From Boswellia sacra (lineage: Eukaryota > Streptophyta > Magnoliopsida > Sapindales > Burseraceae), in assembly GCA_013180625.2 (NCBI GenBank), contig SNVD02000321.1, positions 1-64,000 of the forward strand: a stretch of 64,000 nucleotides of DNA, read 5' to 3'. A program made the translations under genes and the position numbers. Below the pieces are notes generated by a model. That model was not told the DNA's origin and ran no database searches. It worked only from the letters and a program-made list of their open reading frames with translations. Shown here piece by piece: positions 23,820 through 38,600 of the stretch. Positions within the stretch are counted from its first letter, which is position 1; every line of letters starts with the position of its first letter.

Positions 23820-26800
23820 CTGCCAGTTATTTGGATATTGTGTCAAAGAACAAAAAATTAAGCGAAATTTTTTGAACTAAAATCTTTATATTTGTCATGC
23901 AGGAATAAAAAATGGGGGGTTAAATTCCTTGCATTCAAGATCTCTACGATTACACAATAAGTGAGAAGCATCCCTAAAGCAATGACCCATCAATGCCACA
24001 TTTGCCTTATTCTATAATTGTATGCCCCATGTACACCAACCATATATTGAGATCTCTTATTGCAGAACTATCTTAAGATTCTATATTTGCTTTCGACATT
24101 AGGACCAGATCTACCTCGATTATTTAAACCTTGATACTCGACCCCAAAAAAAAAAAAAAAAAAAAACCACAAATAAAACAGATATAAAAATTCTGCTAGC
24201 AATCAAAGCACGCACTTCTCCTTCCATAACCCTGTTATTTGCTCTTTACAAGTCTAATATCTAAATCAGCACCAAATGTATAATTCTTAATGCATGATAA
24301 GTTATTTATCATTTTAAATCACCTCAGAAAGCAAAGAAGATTCCAACAATGAGGTCATCATTGTATGACAATCTTTTAAGGGCAAATGAAACAATTAAGA
24401 ATAAATCCAAGTTAAAAGGCAAGTAGATAAACCACTAAGCTAATACTATTATCATCAGATCAAATGATAAGGTAATTATACAAATTTGATAAGAATCACC
24501 ATAAATATAAATGAATAATTCATCCATTCGACTGTGTAATAATATAAAAACATAAATGAAAATCAGAATTTCAGAGAGTAATACTGTGATAAAAACTATA
24601 CAAAAGAGGGCAATTTATAGTGTCTTAACCAAAAAAAAAAAAGTGGAATACTGTGATAAATAAAAAGGGAAGGGAAATTTAAAAACCATATCACTCCAAG
24701 TAAAAAATAATAAATTAATAAATTATATTAAGAAAAAAGAAAAAGAAAAAGATAAAATTACTTGTCTTCTGCTAGCATTAGGGTCTTTTAGCCCTTGGGA
24801 TAGAATTGGTATAATCAAAGGAAGTACTCTTTCTCCAAGCTTCCTAACAAGCTCTCCCAACGCTCGCCCAGCAACCTACATTTTGATAAGAAACAACTTG
24901 CATGGTCTTTACGAGATATTTATAAAAGTGAACAAACTCTCTAAAGAGCCATTATCAGCCAGGGGAGAACATCTGAATGTGTATGAAATAAATACGTTCA
25001 AGCTCAGATAAGATATATATATATATATATACACTCAAAACACCCACTTTTTGGTAACTTTTTCATTACTAAAGTATCCTTGAAGGAACTTGCTTAAAGA
25101 GATATAACCTAAATTTAAAAAATAAAATAAAATAACTTTTCGCATCCAACATCAGATATCAATAAAACAAACAAGATAAGTATTCTCATGGCTCAACTCT
25201 TTCAATTGGTTTTACAACTTTATTAGCATAAAATTTTAGTTTCATTTTTAATTGAAAAGAAGGTACGTTTCCAGTACATGTAGATTTAAGAAGAAAATAA
25301 TTTGTGGGTTGGCACGTTTTCTTTAATTCCCAGTTTTTGTATTGCCTAGCAGCGTTTCATCATTTCATTATTGGTTATGCCCCTAGGCCTGCTTACTGAT
25401 CATAAACAACAAAGCCTTAAAACCATTGTCTACGTTAAGTATTCTGTAAAGGACAAGCATATATACATACAATCCTTGCATGTTTTCTTGAAACTTTAAT
25501 ATAGGGAAGGGATCTTTTAACACATTTTTGACATAATTTATTAACGCAAATTTATAACCCTTGATCTAACCAAATTTAATGGTTGAGATTAAAAGTCAAA
25601 AAATTGTATTTAGTGCTACCAGTTTATCAATCATCCCAATCACTAGATTTTGCAAATCAATGCCTATAAATTTGTCTAGTGTTTTGTCAAAAAGTTGTGT
25701 CAAAAAATCTCTTCCCTTTAATATATCCTCAGTTTTGTATTTCTCCTCAAATAAGTACATTCCCTTATTGTTATGAGGTCTCCTTTCTTTTGCTTAAAAC
25801 AATATTCATTTGTTGATGTTAGATGCAAATGAGTATATGATTAGAATTTGGATTGCACCTTCAATGTTTCAAGAAGTAAATGGTCTGAAAGTTTTGATTG
25901 ACATTCATCCAATTTTATAAATATATTATTTAATTCACAAAAGATGCTAAATTTATAATTTCTTTATATTGAAAATTTATCAACTTCTAATCATTATTTA
26001 CTTTTTTTAATGAGAATATTTTGTACTTAGATATTCTATGTTTTAAGAAATTTAGGGTTTGAAGAAATAGAAAAGCAATGAAAAAGATAAGGTGGATGCT
26101 AATGGGCGTAAAAAGAATTAGGGTTATTTTTGGGATTTTGGAGGGTGTACAAAGTAAATATAGGAGTTTTAATCTTTTTAATAATGGGTGTGGTGAGTAC
26201 TTTTCTGGGTACCAATAACCCAAACCCATATACGTATATTACGAAAATTTGCGAAGTGCCTCTGAAATCTTATAGTAATTGAAGCCCAAACCTGTAAATC
26301 AGAAAATGCCAAAATACTCAGAAATCTTTACGAACCTGCCGCCTTTCAGAGGATGAGGATGCAAGAGAAGTAATCAATGTATTCATCAGAACTGGCATTA
26401 TCTCTCTTAGAGTCTTTGGAGTGTTTGCCACTATAGTTTTCCACACATGTAATGCAGCCTGTCAAAGGGGAATGGGCAGATTAGTTCAATAACTAAATGT
26501 CTGTTTAAAACCAATTTATCAATTTCCACCAAAACTTGAAACTAATATATGGTAATTACCTGACGTACTGAAATACTGACATCAGTTCGAACCATATATA
26601 AAGCAGCAAGAACTTCATTACGCTTATCCCGTCCTAGAACTTCAATAATAGCACGTCCATGTGCTTCAGTACTAGCACCTTCATCATCACTGCCACCCTC
26701 AAGTAAAGCTTTTCCAGAAGTCCCAGCAACCTGGATAATATACATCCCATAAGACAGCTAAAAATACAATAATCAAGAGTAAGAAAGAGTTGGAGAAGTA

Positions 26801-29800
26801 CTAACCTTAAACAAGAGATCTCCCAAGAGTTCAACAGAGCTTTGTCGGATACGCCAATTATCATTGAAAATACCGTCTTCTACAGCCGGAAGGAGCAGAG
26901 GTAATGACCTGAGACCCAAATAAAAAATCTATAAGACACTGCAAAGATAATTCATAGAATGGACAATAAAACTACTGGAAGACATCGAAATCATGCCAGG
27001 CTTCAAACATAAGTATTACCAATCCAAATAAATTGAAAATAATTAAACTCCTTTCATGACTATTACTTTTAGTATAACTTCTTTTAGATTTCTCAAAACA
27101 TGTTCAATATTAAACACAAATGTGAAATCATCAGAGGAACACATGTCAATAATGGATCAATATTAAGAAAATGAACAGTCAGTATTATCAAGTACGTACG
27201 TTGTTGCATAGTGCTCCACAAGGACATGTCCAGCACCCAGTGCAGCATCACGCACAGATTCATTCTCATCAGCAAGACCTATGTGTAAACAACAGAAATT
27301 ATATCAACAAATTCAACAAAAATCCTCAAACTGCATGTGCATAATAAGAAAAAAGCTCCAGAAAACAAAACAACAGTATTTACCATCTAAGATTGCAGGC
27401 AGCACTTGCTGCAAATAGTTCTGAAATTGAACACCTAAAGACCTTGGAAGATACTACAAAGAGATTACCATAGACAAACTGTTACATGTAGCGCAGCCGA
27501 AAACACACTTGAAAAAATTGAAAAGTCAAACTACATGAGGTGTTCACCTTGAAAAGCGTCAAATATCCATCACGTACAGAGGCCTTTTGATGAGAGCAGT
27601 TTCGGATAATATCAGGAAGCAAATGCTCAAAGTAGACAGTACCAAGTGCAGCTAAAACCTGAAGGTAGATAGACACAGGTCCAATAGTTAACCACCCCTT
27701 CTTTTAAAGAAACAGGACAAAATTTCGTTGATGACAAATCAGTGGTTCAATGAAAAAGAGAAATGCAAAAAGTAATATATATGCTATTAATGAATTCTAA
27801 CCTCACTCAGCCCTTGAGCTGCTCCAGAGCGCTCAACATTACTATTATCCGATTTCAGAGTATCTAACAACCATGGAACAAGATCAGGGAAGTTTTCTTC
27901 GCCCATTCCTCTTATAAGGGATCCAATAGCCCTTGCTGCAACAGATCGGACTTCTGGAATTGGATCAACAAGTACCTGTTCTTATGTGGACCAGTAAAAA
28001 TGAGTAAACTAATATAGAAGGCAAAATTGTAAAATTCTAGAAAATAGAATATAAGAATCCAAAAGAGAAAGGTACCTTTTTCACTTCAGGGAGGAGCAAT
28101 CCTATATAAGGAATCATATCCTTTGGTTCAGTAACTAATGAACACATATTTCCAACTATCTGTGCAGCCTTCTTTTTGGTGTCAGCACTCCTCTCCCTTA
28201 GCCCTCTATGTACTATTGGCACCAATAGTGCAAGTGAGGGTGCATCAACAGTATTAACAAAAGTTGTCTGCAAAAAACAATTAAACATTTATGGCAACAA
28301 AAAAGATGAATACGCTGTAACTAAACTGAAATTACATTTTCGCATAAAACCTTACCTGCAGGAGAATATCAAGAGAATATTTTGTGTGGTCATTGGGGTC
28401 TGAGAGACCCTTCAAAAGTGTAGGGACAAGAGAAGCTATTTCAGGATTCTTTATCACACTTCCAACCTAAGATCAAAATACAAAATATTAAAACCAATAG
28501 TAAGCAACAACAATAGTGTTGATTGTTGTAAAACAAAACATACCTGCTGAAGAGCCGTCTGCCCTGCTGACTGGACTTTGGGATGTGTATCAGTTAGCAC
28601 CTACAAGAAGAAGACCAATGTAACTGTCAAAACTATTTAGGTTTTATTAGAAGAAACTATACAAGATGTAAAAACTGGGAAGTAAAGCAATAAGTCACTC
28701 AGATGAACCTCTGTCAGTTTTGGCACAATCCTAGGGAGGCACTGAGAAAGTTGTTGAGGAGCACAGTAAGCCATAGCACCAAGTAGTTGTACACTACTTT
28801 CCTTTGTGCGCCAAGCTTTATCTTCAAGACCCTGTGTGAAAATTGCAAAGGTGAAAAAGAGGGTTGATGAAAGAGCTAAGACAGGAATAAGATAAAGTAA
28901 TAACTTTTTACGTAAAAGACCACTGCAAAAAGCAAAACTGTAGACAGATTATTCCAACTTGAATTTAGTATATAATCAGGACTTGATTGGAGATATAAAT
29001 GTTAATACTGAATTGTCATTCGAGTGAAATGATATATGTAAACTTATATGACAACAGATATTTTTAATTCAAATAGCATTGTAGATGTCACCCTTTCTCC
29101 TCAACCCGTGCATGAATCAAATCTCACTTCATATATTATACCAAAAACAATGAAAATCCAAAAGGGAATTGCTAACAGATAGGCTCAACTAAAGAGTGCC
29201 AGTGATGACCTGTTAAAGACATCAACAACTAGTATCCCTAGACTCTTGTCGATACTGAGTCACCTTGTTAGCAGGCTAAGATTTTTTGTATTGCACTCTT
29301 TTCTATTTCCTAGCAACTTTACTTGTTTTTTATTAGTTTTAAATCACTTAATAGGTCTAATTGGTTTCTCATTTTGCATTGTTTTGTGCTCTTTCAGGCT
29401 AGTCCTTTGCAGATTGTTTGTTCACCCATGTATAGCTGTTTTATTCTAATACAATTTTAATAGTTTCTTACTATAGCTGTTACGTTCAAATAAAAAATTT
29501 AGCTGGATGAAAAATACAATTCTAACACTGTTACTTTAAAATATTTAGTTGGACAAAAAATGTAGACAATTTAGCAACTACAACACTTTCTGAAGCAAGG
29601 ACAAATTTTCAGCACCAAAAACTATCATGAAAAGATTACAATGGTCTCTTAAAACTCAGCATGGAATAGATTACAAGCATCATCATTAACAGAAGATCTA
29701 AAGTAAAATGAATTTTATGGAGACCACAGTGAAAGGAAGAAAGTACAACAAAGATCAAGTGAACCAGAGACCCACAACATTAGAGAGCAAACAGATAAGA

Positions 29801-32246
29801 CCTTTAATAGAGATGGAAGGACAAGCTTCACCCCCTGAGCAGTAAGTTGAGACATCATCGCCCGAGCAGCACATTCAGCAGCTTCACGAACTGCAACAAC
29901 TGGATCAGAGAAAGAAACCAAAAGCAACGGTAGCATTTGGATCACATACCTGGACCAACGGTAGAGTCAGTCAACAGATAAATTGTCACATACAAAACTT
30001 GTACAAGGAAAGGGGTTTAACAATTTTAGACTTACGGTTCAAACAATTTCCCAAGTTTTTCACATAGGCACTCAAAAGCCAGTAGAGCTCCTTCACGACA
30101 TTTTGCAGAATTCCTGCAGTAGAAATACAAGACCAAAGAATGTCAAATATTTGATTGATGAAGATGACTATAGCTTCTGTCTCCAATGATACAAATGAGT
30201 GACAAGCTATCGTGAGAATAATGGGGCTAATAAAAGATTAAAATTACCCAGACTTGGTACATGAATATTCAATTCAATTAATATTTCTTAATCAATTCAA
30301 TTAATATTTCTTAATCTACTCAAGATATGTTAAGAAGCTAAAAACCACCCCTTCCATACCAATCAGGTTCATCCTTTTCAGTCACTAAATCAACAGATTA
30401 TGTAGATAGTCAAATCAAACACTAATTTCTTGACATGCTAACATGAGCCCAACCAAGCTCTAATTCATTAATGCATTGCATCAGCACAATACTTTAAAGA
30501 CATCCATATAATATAAATAATTTCTAATTGCACCTAGGGCACATTTGGAGCACTGTCCTGTATACTATTGTATTCTATTATGCTAGAATAATCTTATACA
30601 AAAATAGAATCAGATAAGTAACTTATGGTGGATAAATAAGAAAGAAATATCTTGAAAAGCTTTATTAATTGAAGCACAAATAGATGCCAATAGCCAAATT
30701 TTCTACGACAGAATATTGACTTTCCTGTTTTAGATTCAAAATATTTCTGCAGCTTCAAGTCTCCATGATTTCTAACCTTTGTTTGAATAGTTAATATTGG
30801 CATTTCAATAGCCTACCTCTAAAGCGATATGATTAGAAATAGGGGTACCATCTAAATATGGCTTTCCAAAGGCTTCTAAATGATCCAACAAGTATCACTT
30901 TATAGTCCCACTCATTTAATTGTGTGTCCGCGCACACCCTCGACCAAGAAAAAAGAAAGAAACTTGTAACTGTGTGAATGTGTTGTGAGGAAGTTAGATT
31001 CTATGATATAGTGGATTGCTCACACTAGAGAAGCAAAAATACCTGTCGGCAAAGCCTTCCCTTAACGCAGCCACAATCCCATACTTCTTCAAGCAAGAAA
31101 TTCCTAATCCCTTCACAACTCCAGCAAGTCCAAAAGCAGCTCCACGACGCTCTCCATACTTGTCACTTTTCATAAGCTGATCCAGTAGTCTCGAAGCAAG
31201 TGCTGGTGCAACATCCTAATGCAAGAAATTTTAGCATTAAAAGCACTCCTACCCGTTAAAGGAAACAAATTTTCAACAAACACATAAGATATCATGCATA
31301 ACTGCATAACGATAAACAAGTACACAAATTAAAGTCCTATCCTTTGTCAACACTTCCTACATACTTGAATTGATTGCATTAACGGAGATAAGCATGATGA
31401 GACTGCCCGCTGAACAGCTTCTGATGGAGTGTTTAACACATCTAACAACTTCTCTACAACAGTATGAACTTTAGGATCATCCTGTTACAGATAAAAAATG
31501 TCAAAATAAAAATAACAATGCATTTCAACCAAAAGAAAGTGAATAGATTTAAATTTGTACCTTTGCTAAATGTTTTGCAAGGGCGCCAAGAAAAATTACT
31601 ACACCCTCACGAACCAAATCATATTTTTCCTCATCTGATGCCTGATTAAGAACAAGACTTATCTAAGATACCGCATGTTCCACAAAACTTAAAATATGAA
31701 AGCCATAATACATTACACCAAAATTCATAACTTAAAAAAGAGACAAACCTTCTTGTTTAAGTAGTTTTCAAAGATTGGAAATAACAAAGAAACATTATCC
31801 TTCCCATGCTTATCAATAATCACTATACCAGCATTAAGCATTCTTCCTCGAACATCTACATTAGGATCAGCCTGCAATATAAAAGCAATCACAAATTTAT
31901 AAGATTGACTTTTCATATTTATCATTCTTGGCCACAAAAACGATGATTGAGGCATAGGATACTATAAAACATAATCTTCAGAAGATTCTTCTAACATAGA
32001 CATTACAAAATAAGGAAAATATTTTTGGAAAGGCCTAAAAATGCTCAAATGCATTATGACAGAATGTAAGTCACATTTCCAACATTTATTCAATGCAAAA
32101 TCCCACTGAAACTTCATCACCACCTTTATTTTTTTTTTTTTTGTCTTTTGTTGAATAACAACAAATTCTAAGTAGCACCTGCTAAAATCAAGGTAGCCTC
32201 TTCTCAATAGTTAACAATTCTTATAAAAAAAATTTCCAAGTCTTCA

Positions 32247-32289
<43 letters not shown>

Positions 32290-35200
32290 AGAATCAAGGC
32301 AAAGTTTGTATTGGTGATAGTTATATACACAAGAAGGTGAACAAGCTTTCATGACAATCTTGAGACCGAAGGCTTAAAATCCTGTAATAAATAACTCGCA
32401 GAAACTAGAATCTAAAATATCAATATTGTACCCAGAAGCTCGACAATCGATCCAGAAATAAAAATAAACTGAAAAACTCCTTGCCAAATGTTTCAAGCAA
32501 TTGTAACACAAAATAATATATATTTTACAGTTCTCTTAGAAACAGGATCTAAAGAATAGTGTAAGCTCCTTTTTGGGCTAAATTTTTACTAGTGAAGCAT
32601 CAAGTTTTTGCACCCACAAGAGTGACAGGTACTATCTAGCATTTAATTCTCAGAAAAATGATACAAACTGACACAAAAGAAAACTAATGACCGAAAAGAA
32701 ACCCAAATTAAATTTTCACACTTCCACTAAAACAATTCAATTTTTATTCTCAATGGATACTAAGTAGCAAGTCTCGCAAATTACAAACATCATTACCAAA
32801 GTTCTATGAAGAGCAAAGCAGATCTTACAAGTGCTCGTGATATTAGGAATGTCATAACAACAGGGAGGTCTTTTGTTCTCAAAACATCAGCAGCAGAATG
32901 TAATGCCAAAGCTATCCCTTGTCTGCCTAGCCAACCAGCATCAATGCTGTCCCCACCTAAACCACCATCGCGGATATACAAAGAAAACAATGTCGAAAGA
33001 GATTCCTGAAATTATTGTAAAACCATTAGAGATCGTCACAACCAAATCAGGATGGAAGTAAAACGGAAAACTAACCTGTATAGAATCAGGATATTCATCC
33101 AAAGCAGCAGCCAATGCCTCAGCTGCAGCCAAGCGGACATCATAATTAATATGTGAAAGTGCTTTGAAGAGTCCTGAATAATCAGTGCCAAAGTCATATC
33201 CATAGCGGTCCCAAATATCCTCTGCTGCTTCTGCAACTGACTGAAAGTATTAAATATGTTAAGAGTGGATGAGTTGTTAATAAGTAGAATAAGCAACAAA
33301 ATAAACTATCGATACAGTAATGAAACGAAATCATGAAAACATAAGAAATTAAATTCCATAGGCAACTCTCTGTATTTAGAAAAGATAAGGGTCATCAGTG
33401 AATACATGCAACTTCACATATAAAAAAAAAAATAAAAAAAAAAAAGAAAGAAAAACAACTATAAACTAAACCTGAGTAATTTGAGTACATCACACTGCTT
33501 ACCAAAACCATTCAAGACTAAATAGTTGCCAAACCCACAATGACATTTTCTTTTGGATAAGGCACAAGAAGAATTACGAGAAGAAAAATTACAACCCAGA
33601 ATGCCATTAACATTACTTATATAGAGCAATTGGGTAAAACATTAAGTTAAACACTACAGAACTGCATTTATTATGCACATAAGGAAATGGTATAAACTTG
33701 GCATACTTGTTTATCCCACAGGAAGAGAGAATTCCGTAAGCATTAACACACCGTTAGATCATATATTAAGTCATTCTTGAATGGCACTAGTTAGCACATA
33801 TTTTCTTATAATCGTAACGTATTTGCAATAGATTTTCTCAGTCAATATTCAGCCCATACCACAATAATAATTTAGTGATCTTTTACTTCGACCCTAATTT
33901 TTGCGAACAACTTGTTCACCTTTTTGTATTGATTATTTTCGTCTAATGATGGTAACTTTGTTTTCTTCTAAAAACAAAAATCCTAACATGTTTGTGACGT
34001 ATATAATTTTCTAATTACAAATATGACATAATGAATTAAGCAGGTACTCAAAATTTACCACTTTGGCCACCATAAATATAGAAGTCCAAGCATGAAGTTC
34101 CTCAAGTAAAAAATCAAACCTAGTGCAAATCTACCAGCCAAAGGGGAAAAAAATTCAAAATTTTGTTATTGACTAGTGAGTCCCCACATCAAGACTCAAA
34201 AATTCAAGATAACCAACAAATTAAAGCACACCAACAACAGACCAAATATTACTTAAGGCAAACAATATTATTAAACTATGAGCACAACTAGAGAAGTTAA
34301 TATTATATCAAGAGAAAGCCACAGACAAAAATGAAACTGCTAAACATATGACGAGAATGATTACTAATCTACAACTACAAATATTTTTACAGACAGGAGA
34401 TTAATTTCAAATTCTGATGGTTCGAGATCTTTTCAATTAGTACAAAGTGACTTCAATCCAGTCTATATTTAGGAATAATATGTTAGCAGGCTAAACCTTT
34501 TCAGCATCATGAAGAGCAATCCATATGCTTGTTGAAACCTCAACATTCTGAGGAAGAGAGCGGCTAGACACAGCTGGAATGCATTTTATTGCATTTAAGC
34601 AGGCCATTCTGACGTGAACATCTTTTGCATACACTCCATATAGAGCCTGCAAGAATAAATATTAAAGATGGCTAATAAGAATCCATTAAAGAACATTACA
34701 GAATTATCTAAAGCAAAAATCCGAAGCACACACAGCTGCCACTTCATCTGGTTGCAGTCCAAGACACAACTCATTCAACGCTGATCCAATAGAAGCTTGA
34801 TAAGCAGGTACAACACCCAGAACATGATAAAGCACCTGCAAAAGAGAGTGAAAAATATAGCAAATAGAAAATAACATGAGAGAAGGTAAGGAGATATGAC
34901 AACCCTTTTGGTGTATTAAGTCAAGAAAGAAATAACTGTGTTTTTTATGAGTGGATGAGACATCTTAAATTGCCTGAAAGGATAAGTTTTTGACACTTAT
35001 AAGAGATAAAGTTGCCTAGATATGCAAGATGCCTTTCGGGTTGAAAGGCCAAAGAAAACCATGAGAATCTTACAATTCAAAATGACAGTTGGATTCAAAG
35101 TTGATGTTCACATTATGTAGGGTCACAGAAGATATAACAGGAACTAGCCAACTTGTATGGAAGAAACAAGCTAGCTTAGGGAAGATGCCTTAGTACAAGT

Positions 35201-35589
35201 GCCAAGCGAGTGAGTGAACTGCCTTCGATTTCCACTAGTTCCCATTAGGTGGTGTCAGATGATGAAGTAATTTATTTTTATTTGCCCAACGTCACCTTAG
35301 ATTAAGAAACCAAGTGCAGTTGGTAGTGGCACATACATTTTATTTTAATAATAGGTGGGTATGTGTCAAAGCCAATCCCAGTCAGAAGTACAGGTCCCAA
35401 GAAGGGGTGACTCTTAACATCTCAGATTGGCTAGAAGGAAAAGTTCTTGACACTTAAAGGGTGAAGTTTCTTAAGTATGCAAGAAGCTTTTTCAGGTTAA
35501 AAAGCCCGAAAGCAAACTGTGATGCAATGCAAAATGATAAACAGGATTCAAAGCAAAGATATCTTGCATCTTGTCTGGGGTCATTGACC

Positions 35590-35625
<36 letters not shown>

Positions 35626-38600
35626 AATGGTAAACTCTAGGATAGGTGCTTCTATTTTATCATAAAAGTTTCAAGACTTCTTTCTTTCATATACGTCTTA
35701 TTAGGATAGATTTTGGGCTAATTTTTATTCTTTGCCTTAATTTCTCTCATTTTAGGACAGGGGTCACAGCCTAGTTTCTATTATCATATATAATTATCAC
35801 CCCTACCCTGATTTCTTCGTCTTCTGTGGACACTTAATCCATTAATGTCACTCGCACTTTTATTAATAAAAATTTTCAATCTATGAAAAAAAAAAATTCA
35901 ATGAAATAGATCAAATTTGTGAAACATATATCATCTTGTGAGATGTATATCATATTTAAAAGATATCATACATATTAGTTTTAGAATGAAGGTTTGGATG
36001 CGTAACTGATATCATACGAAGCCTAGGAATTGGTAAAAGAGGATCCACGTGCATGTAAAGAATTTGAAGCACATCATCATGAAGTTTTGTCCTCTTCGAA
36101 GATAACAAAATTCGCTCCATTATCTGGCAAAGATACAAGACATGTAAGTTAAGAAAAATAGGAGCACCACTGACATGAAGTCACATATGGCAAATGGGAA
36201 AAACCTACCGGGAAGACAAAAGTAAAGGAATCTACAGGAAGTGGCCCAGATTTACAAGATAAAGTTAAACCATTTACTATCCTTTCAAAGAGACCCAAAG
36301 ATAATCTTTCATTGACTTCCACTTCGACCACTGATGGAATAAGATCTATTTGAATTTCCTCAGTCACAACGAGACGTAAAGCAGTAGCAATGTCAAGGGC
36401 CCAATTGCAAAGAGGCACAGCCGTGCATCTAGAGAGCTTCACCAAGGCTTCGTAGGCTACATCACTTACTATAGGTGACCGTAGCAAAGGATCAACAAAC
36501 TTCGCCTGGTAGAATGTAAAATCAAGGACTTATAACCAATAAAAATAAAAGTCAACATAAGAAGAAAAAGTTTCAAAAGAGAATATAAGACTTCTGTCAT
36601 GAACAGTGATTTTAACGTAACGAAAGCCAATTATGCCAATGACAAGATGGGGATAGTGTTGACCTCAAAAAGGGATCACAGAAGCACCTAAACATAGAAG
36701 CTAGAATAATCTATGTTACATATTTAGAAGTATCAGCTGATGTTTGATTACGGTACAATCATGTAACACAACTAGTATTACCTCATAATATTTTCACATA
36801 GTTTGTGATCCTTAATGCAAGACTGAAAGAAAGTATAAATGCCTCTGTCCAGCTCTAACATTTTCTAATACAGTTAAAATAGGTCAACCAACGTCAACAC
36901 AAGAGTTCCTAAAAATTATGTTCCACAAATTACTGCCACTCGATCACTTTCCACAGAATTCATACAAAAGCAGCCTACACTATCTCTTAGATTCAATTCT
37001 CTCTGTTCTCAGTTACAGTTGATGTTTTGGAATCACCATTTCATCAGACCAAATAAACACACTACACCAAAAACACGACAATAAAGCCAAAAAAGATATT
37101 TTATGATGCTGGACAAAACATGAAGCAGATTAGCTGAAATAAAGGCAAAATTTCTAAATCATTAATGGAAGAATGCAATTGCATCTTGACAAATAGACAT
37201 AAGATAGCACTGCTCTCAAAGTTTTCAGGTGCATTTGGTAATATGATAAAAGGAAAATCATGAAAAGATCTATTCATTCTGGAATTAGCAAAAACAGAAA
37301 GATGTTTACCCAACATAAAGAAGAAAAATAAATAATACACACACACACACACACATGACAAAAGGTTGATAGTAGAAAACAAACCAGTGAAGGTAATTGA
37401 CTGTGTGCAAACACAGGATTCGCAATGGCTATCTCTCCCAGGGCACCCAGAATCAAAGATAAATTCTTCTGTATTTCTCGGACATGCTCACGTATAGCTG
37501 CCTCCTCATTAAGCAGCAATTCCCGTGCCTCTTCTTTTGCTGTCTTTCCCTTATCTATTACAAAGTAAACCAAACCAAAGCATCTTATGAAAATGACTAC
37601 TGCTAGACATAACAAAACTAGAGTGACATATCTGATGAATAACATTCTCAGTTTCTTATCAATAATAATAATAATAACTACAACAATAATGACAATAGAG
37701 AATAACATGCCGGATTTCTTCGTCGACTTCCCAGTATCCTTTTTAACCACACCAGGCACTTCTCTACTTGCTGATTCTCTCTTTGCAGAATGATTAGAGC
37801 TGACATGATCCTGCAAAGAGATAAAATCAGCAAAATAACTCATACGAATTCCTTTCAATCACACATAAAAAAAAATAAAACAAGAAAGCAAGCAAGAAAA
37901 GAGAACACAAAAACAAAAACGAAAACGAAAACAAAAACAAAAAATACCAAGCCATCATGGTCTTCATACATCCGGAAACGGCCCTTTGCTTGTTTCGTGT
38001 TCTTAGAAGCAACAGCCTCTGCAACGTAGACACCTTGTTCGCTGGACAGCATTCCTTCAGGAGTACGAAATATCTGAAAAAAAAGAAAGCGAGGAAGAAA
38101 CAAAAATTAAATTTTTTTTTTCAAGAAACAGGACAAACTTGTGTTGACGAAAATTAAACGTCAGAGATCAAGTGAGCTAGAAGACCGCTCCAAGTGAAAA
38201 CAATAAGAAGAAACAGAAAAATAAATATGAGAAAAAGAGGTCAAAAGACAACAGCTGCCCCACGCCTTTGAGGGAAAGAATAATTAAGCAAACAAACTAT
38301 ATTGTATTATACCTAAAGTCAAGAAAGAAACCCCTTAAGACATAATGCAGCATATGACTACAAATTACCCAAGCAAAAGCTCGATTAAATTCTTGAATAT
38401 CACTTAATATAGTACTGCTTGTAGTGTAATTCAAATGTGATCAACCAATGAACCATACAAAGGAAAACTAATGCGCATCCCTCGAAGCAACTTTATATTG
38501 AGTCAACCAAAATCCCTTTCTCAACCACAAAAACAATATGAGCCTCAAGGCCTTTACTCAAGTGGTAGGCATTGTTTCAATTCTCACCAAGAAATAATTA

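Larger units (their letters stand above)
24762..31871 (-). other. GCN1: GCN1 exons 25-42 (eEF3-like HEAT core, residues 1223-1938)
   Basis: Exons in coding order: 31749-31871, 31561-31641, 31365-31481, 31043-31215, 30036-30113, 29802-29949, 28709-28831, 28544-28600, 28356-28466, 28076-28267, 27802-27975, 27548-27658, 27384-27453, 27200-27278, 26806-26908, 26560-26730, 26336-26458 and 24762-24875. This is the most conserved part of GCN1, related to the HEAT region of fungal elongation factor 3 and thought to contact the ribosome. Repeats such as [40 protein letters not shown] and [20 protein letters not shown] show the HEAT pattern. Confidence 0.9.

Noticed and set aside
25579..25776. Plus-strand frame in a GCN1 intron
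   Set aside because: It is short, AT-rich, antisense to the gene and shows no known motif.
24876..26335. A DNA transposon filling the long GCN1 intron
   Set aside because: No terminal inverted repeats or target duplication could be defined; the apparent similarity of the ends is only AT runs.
37274..37858. A 194-codon minus-strand frame as a separate gene
   Set aside because: It covers GCN1 exons 17-18 and reads through the intron; the hydrophobic middle is intron sequence, not a membrane segment.
37790..38029. Lys/Thr-rich plus-strand frame
   Set aside because: It is antisense to GCN1 exons and driven by an AAAAC simple stretch in an intron.
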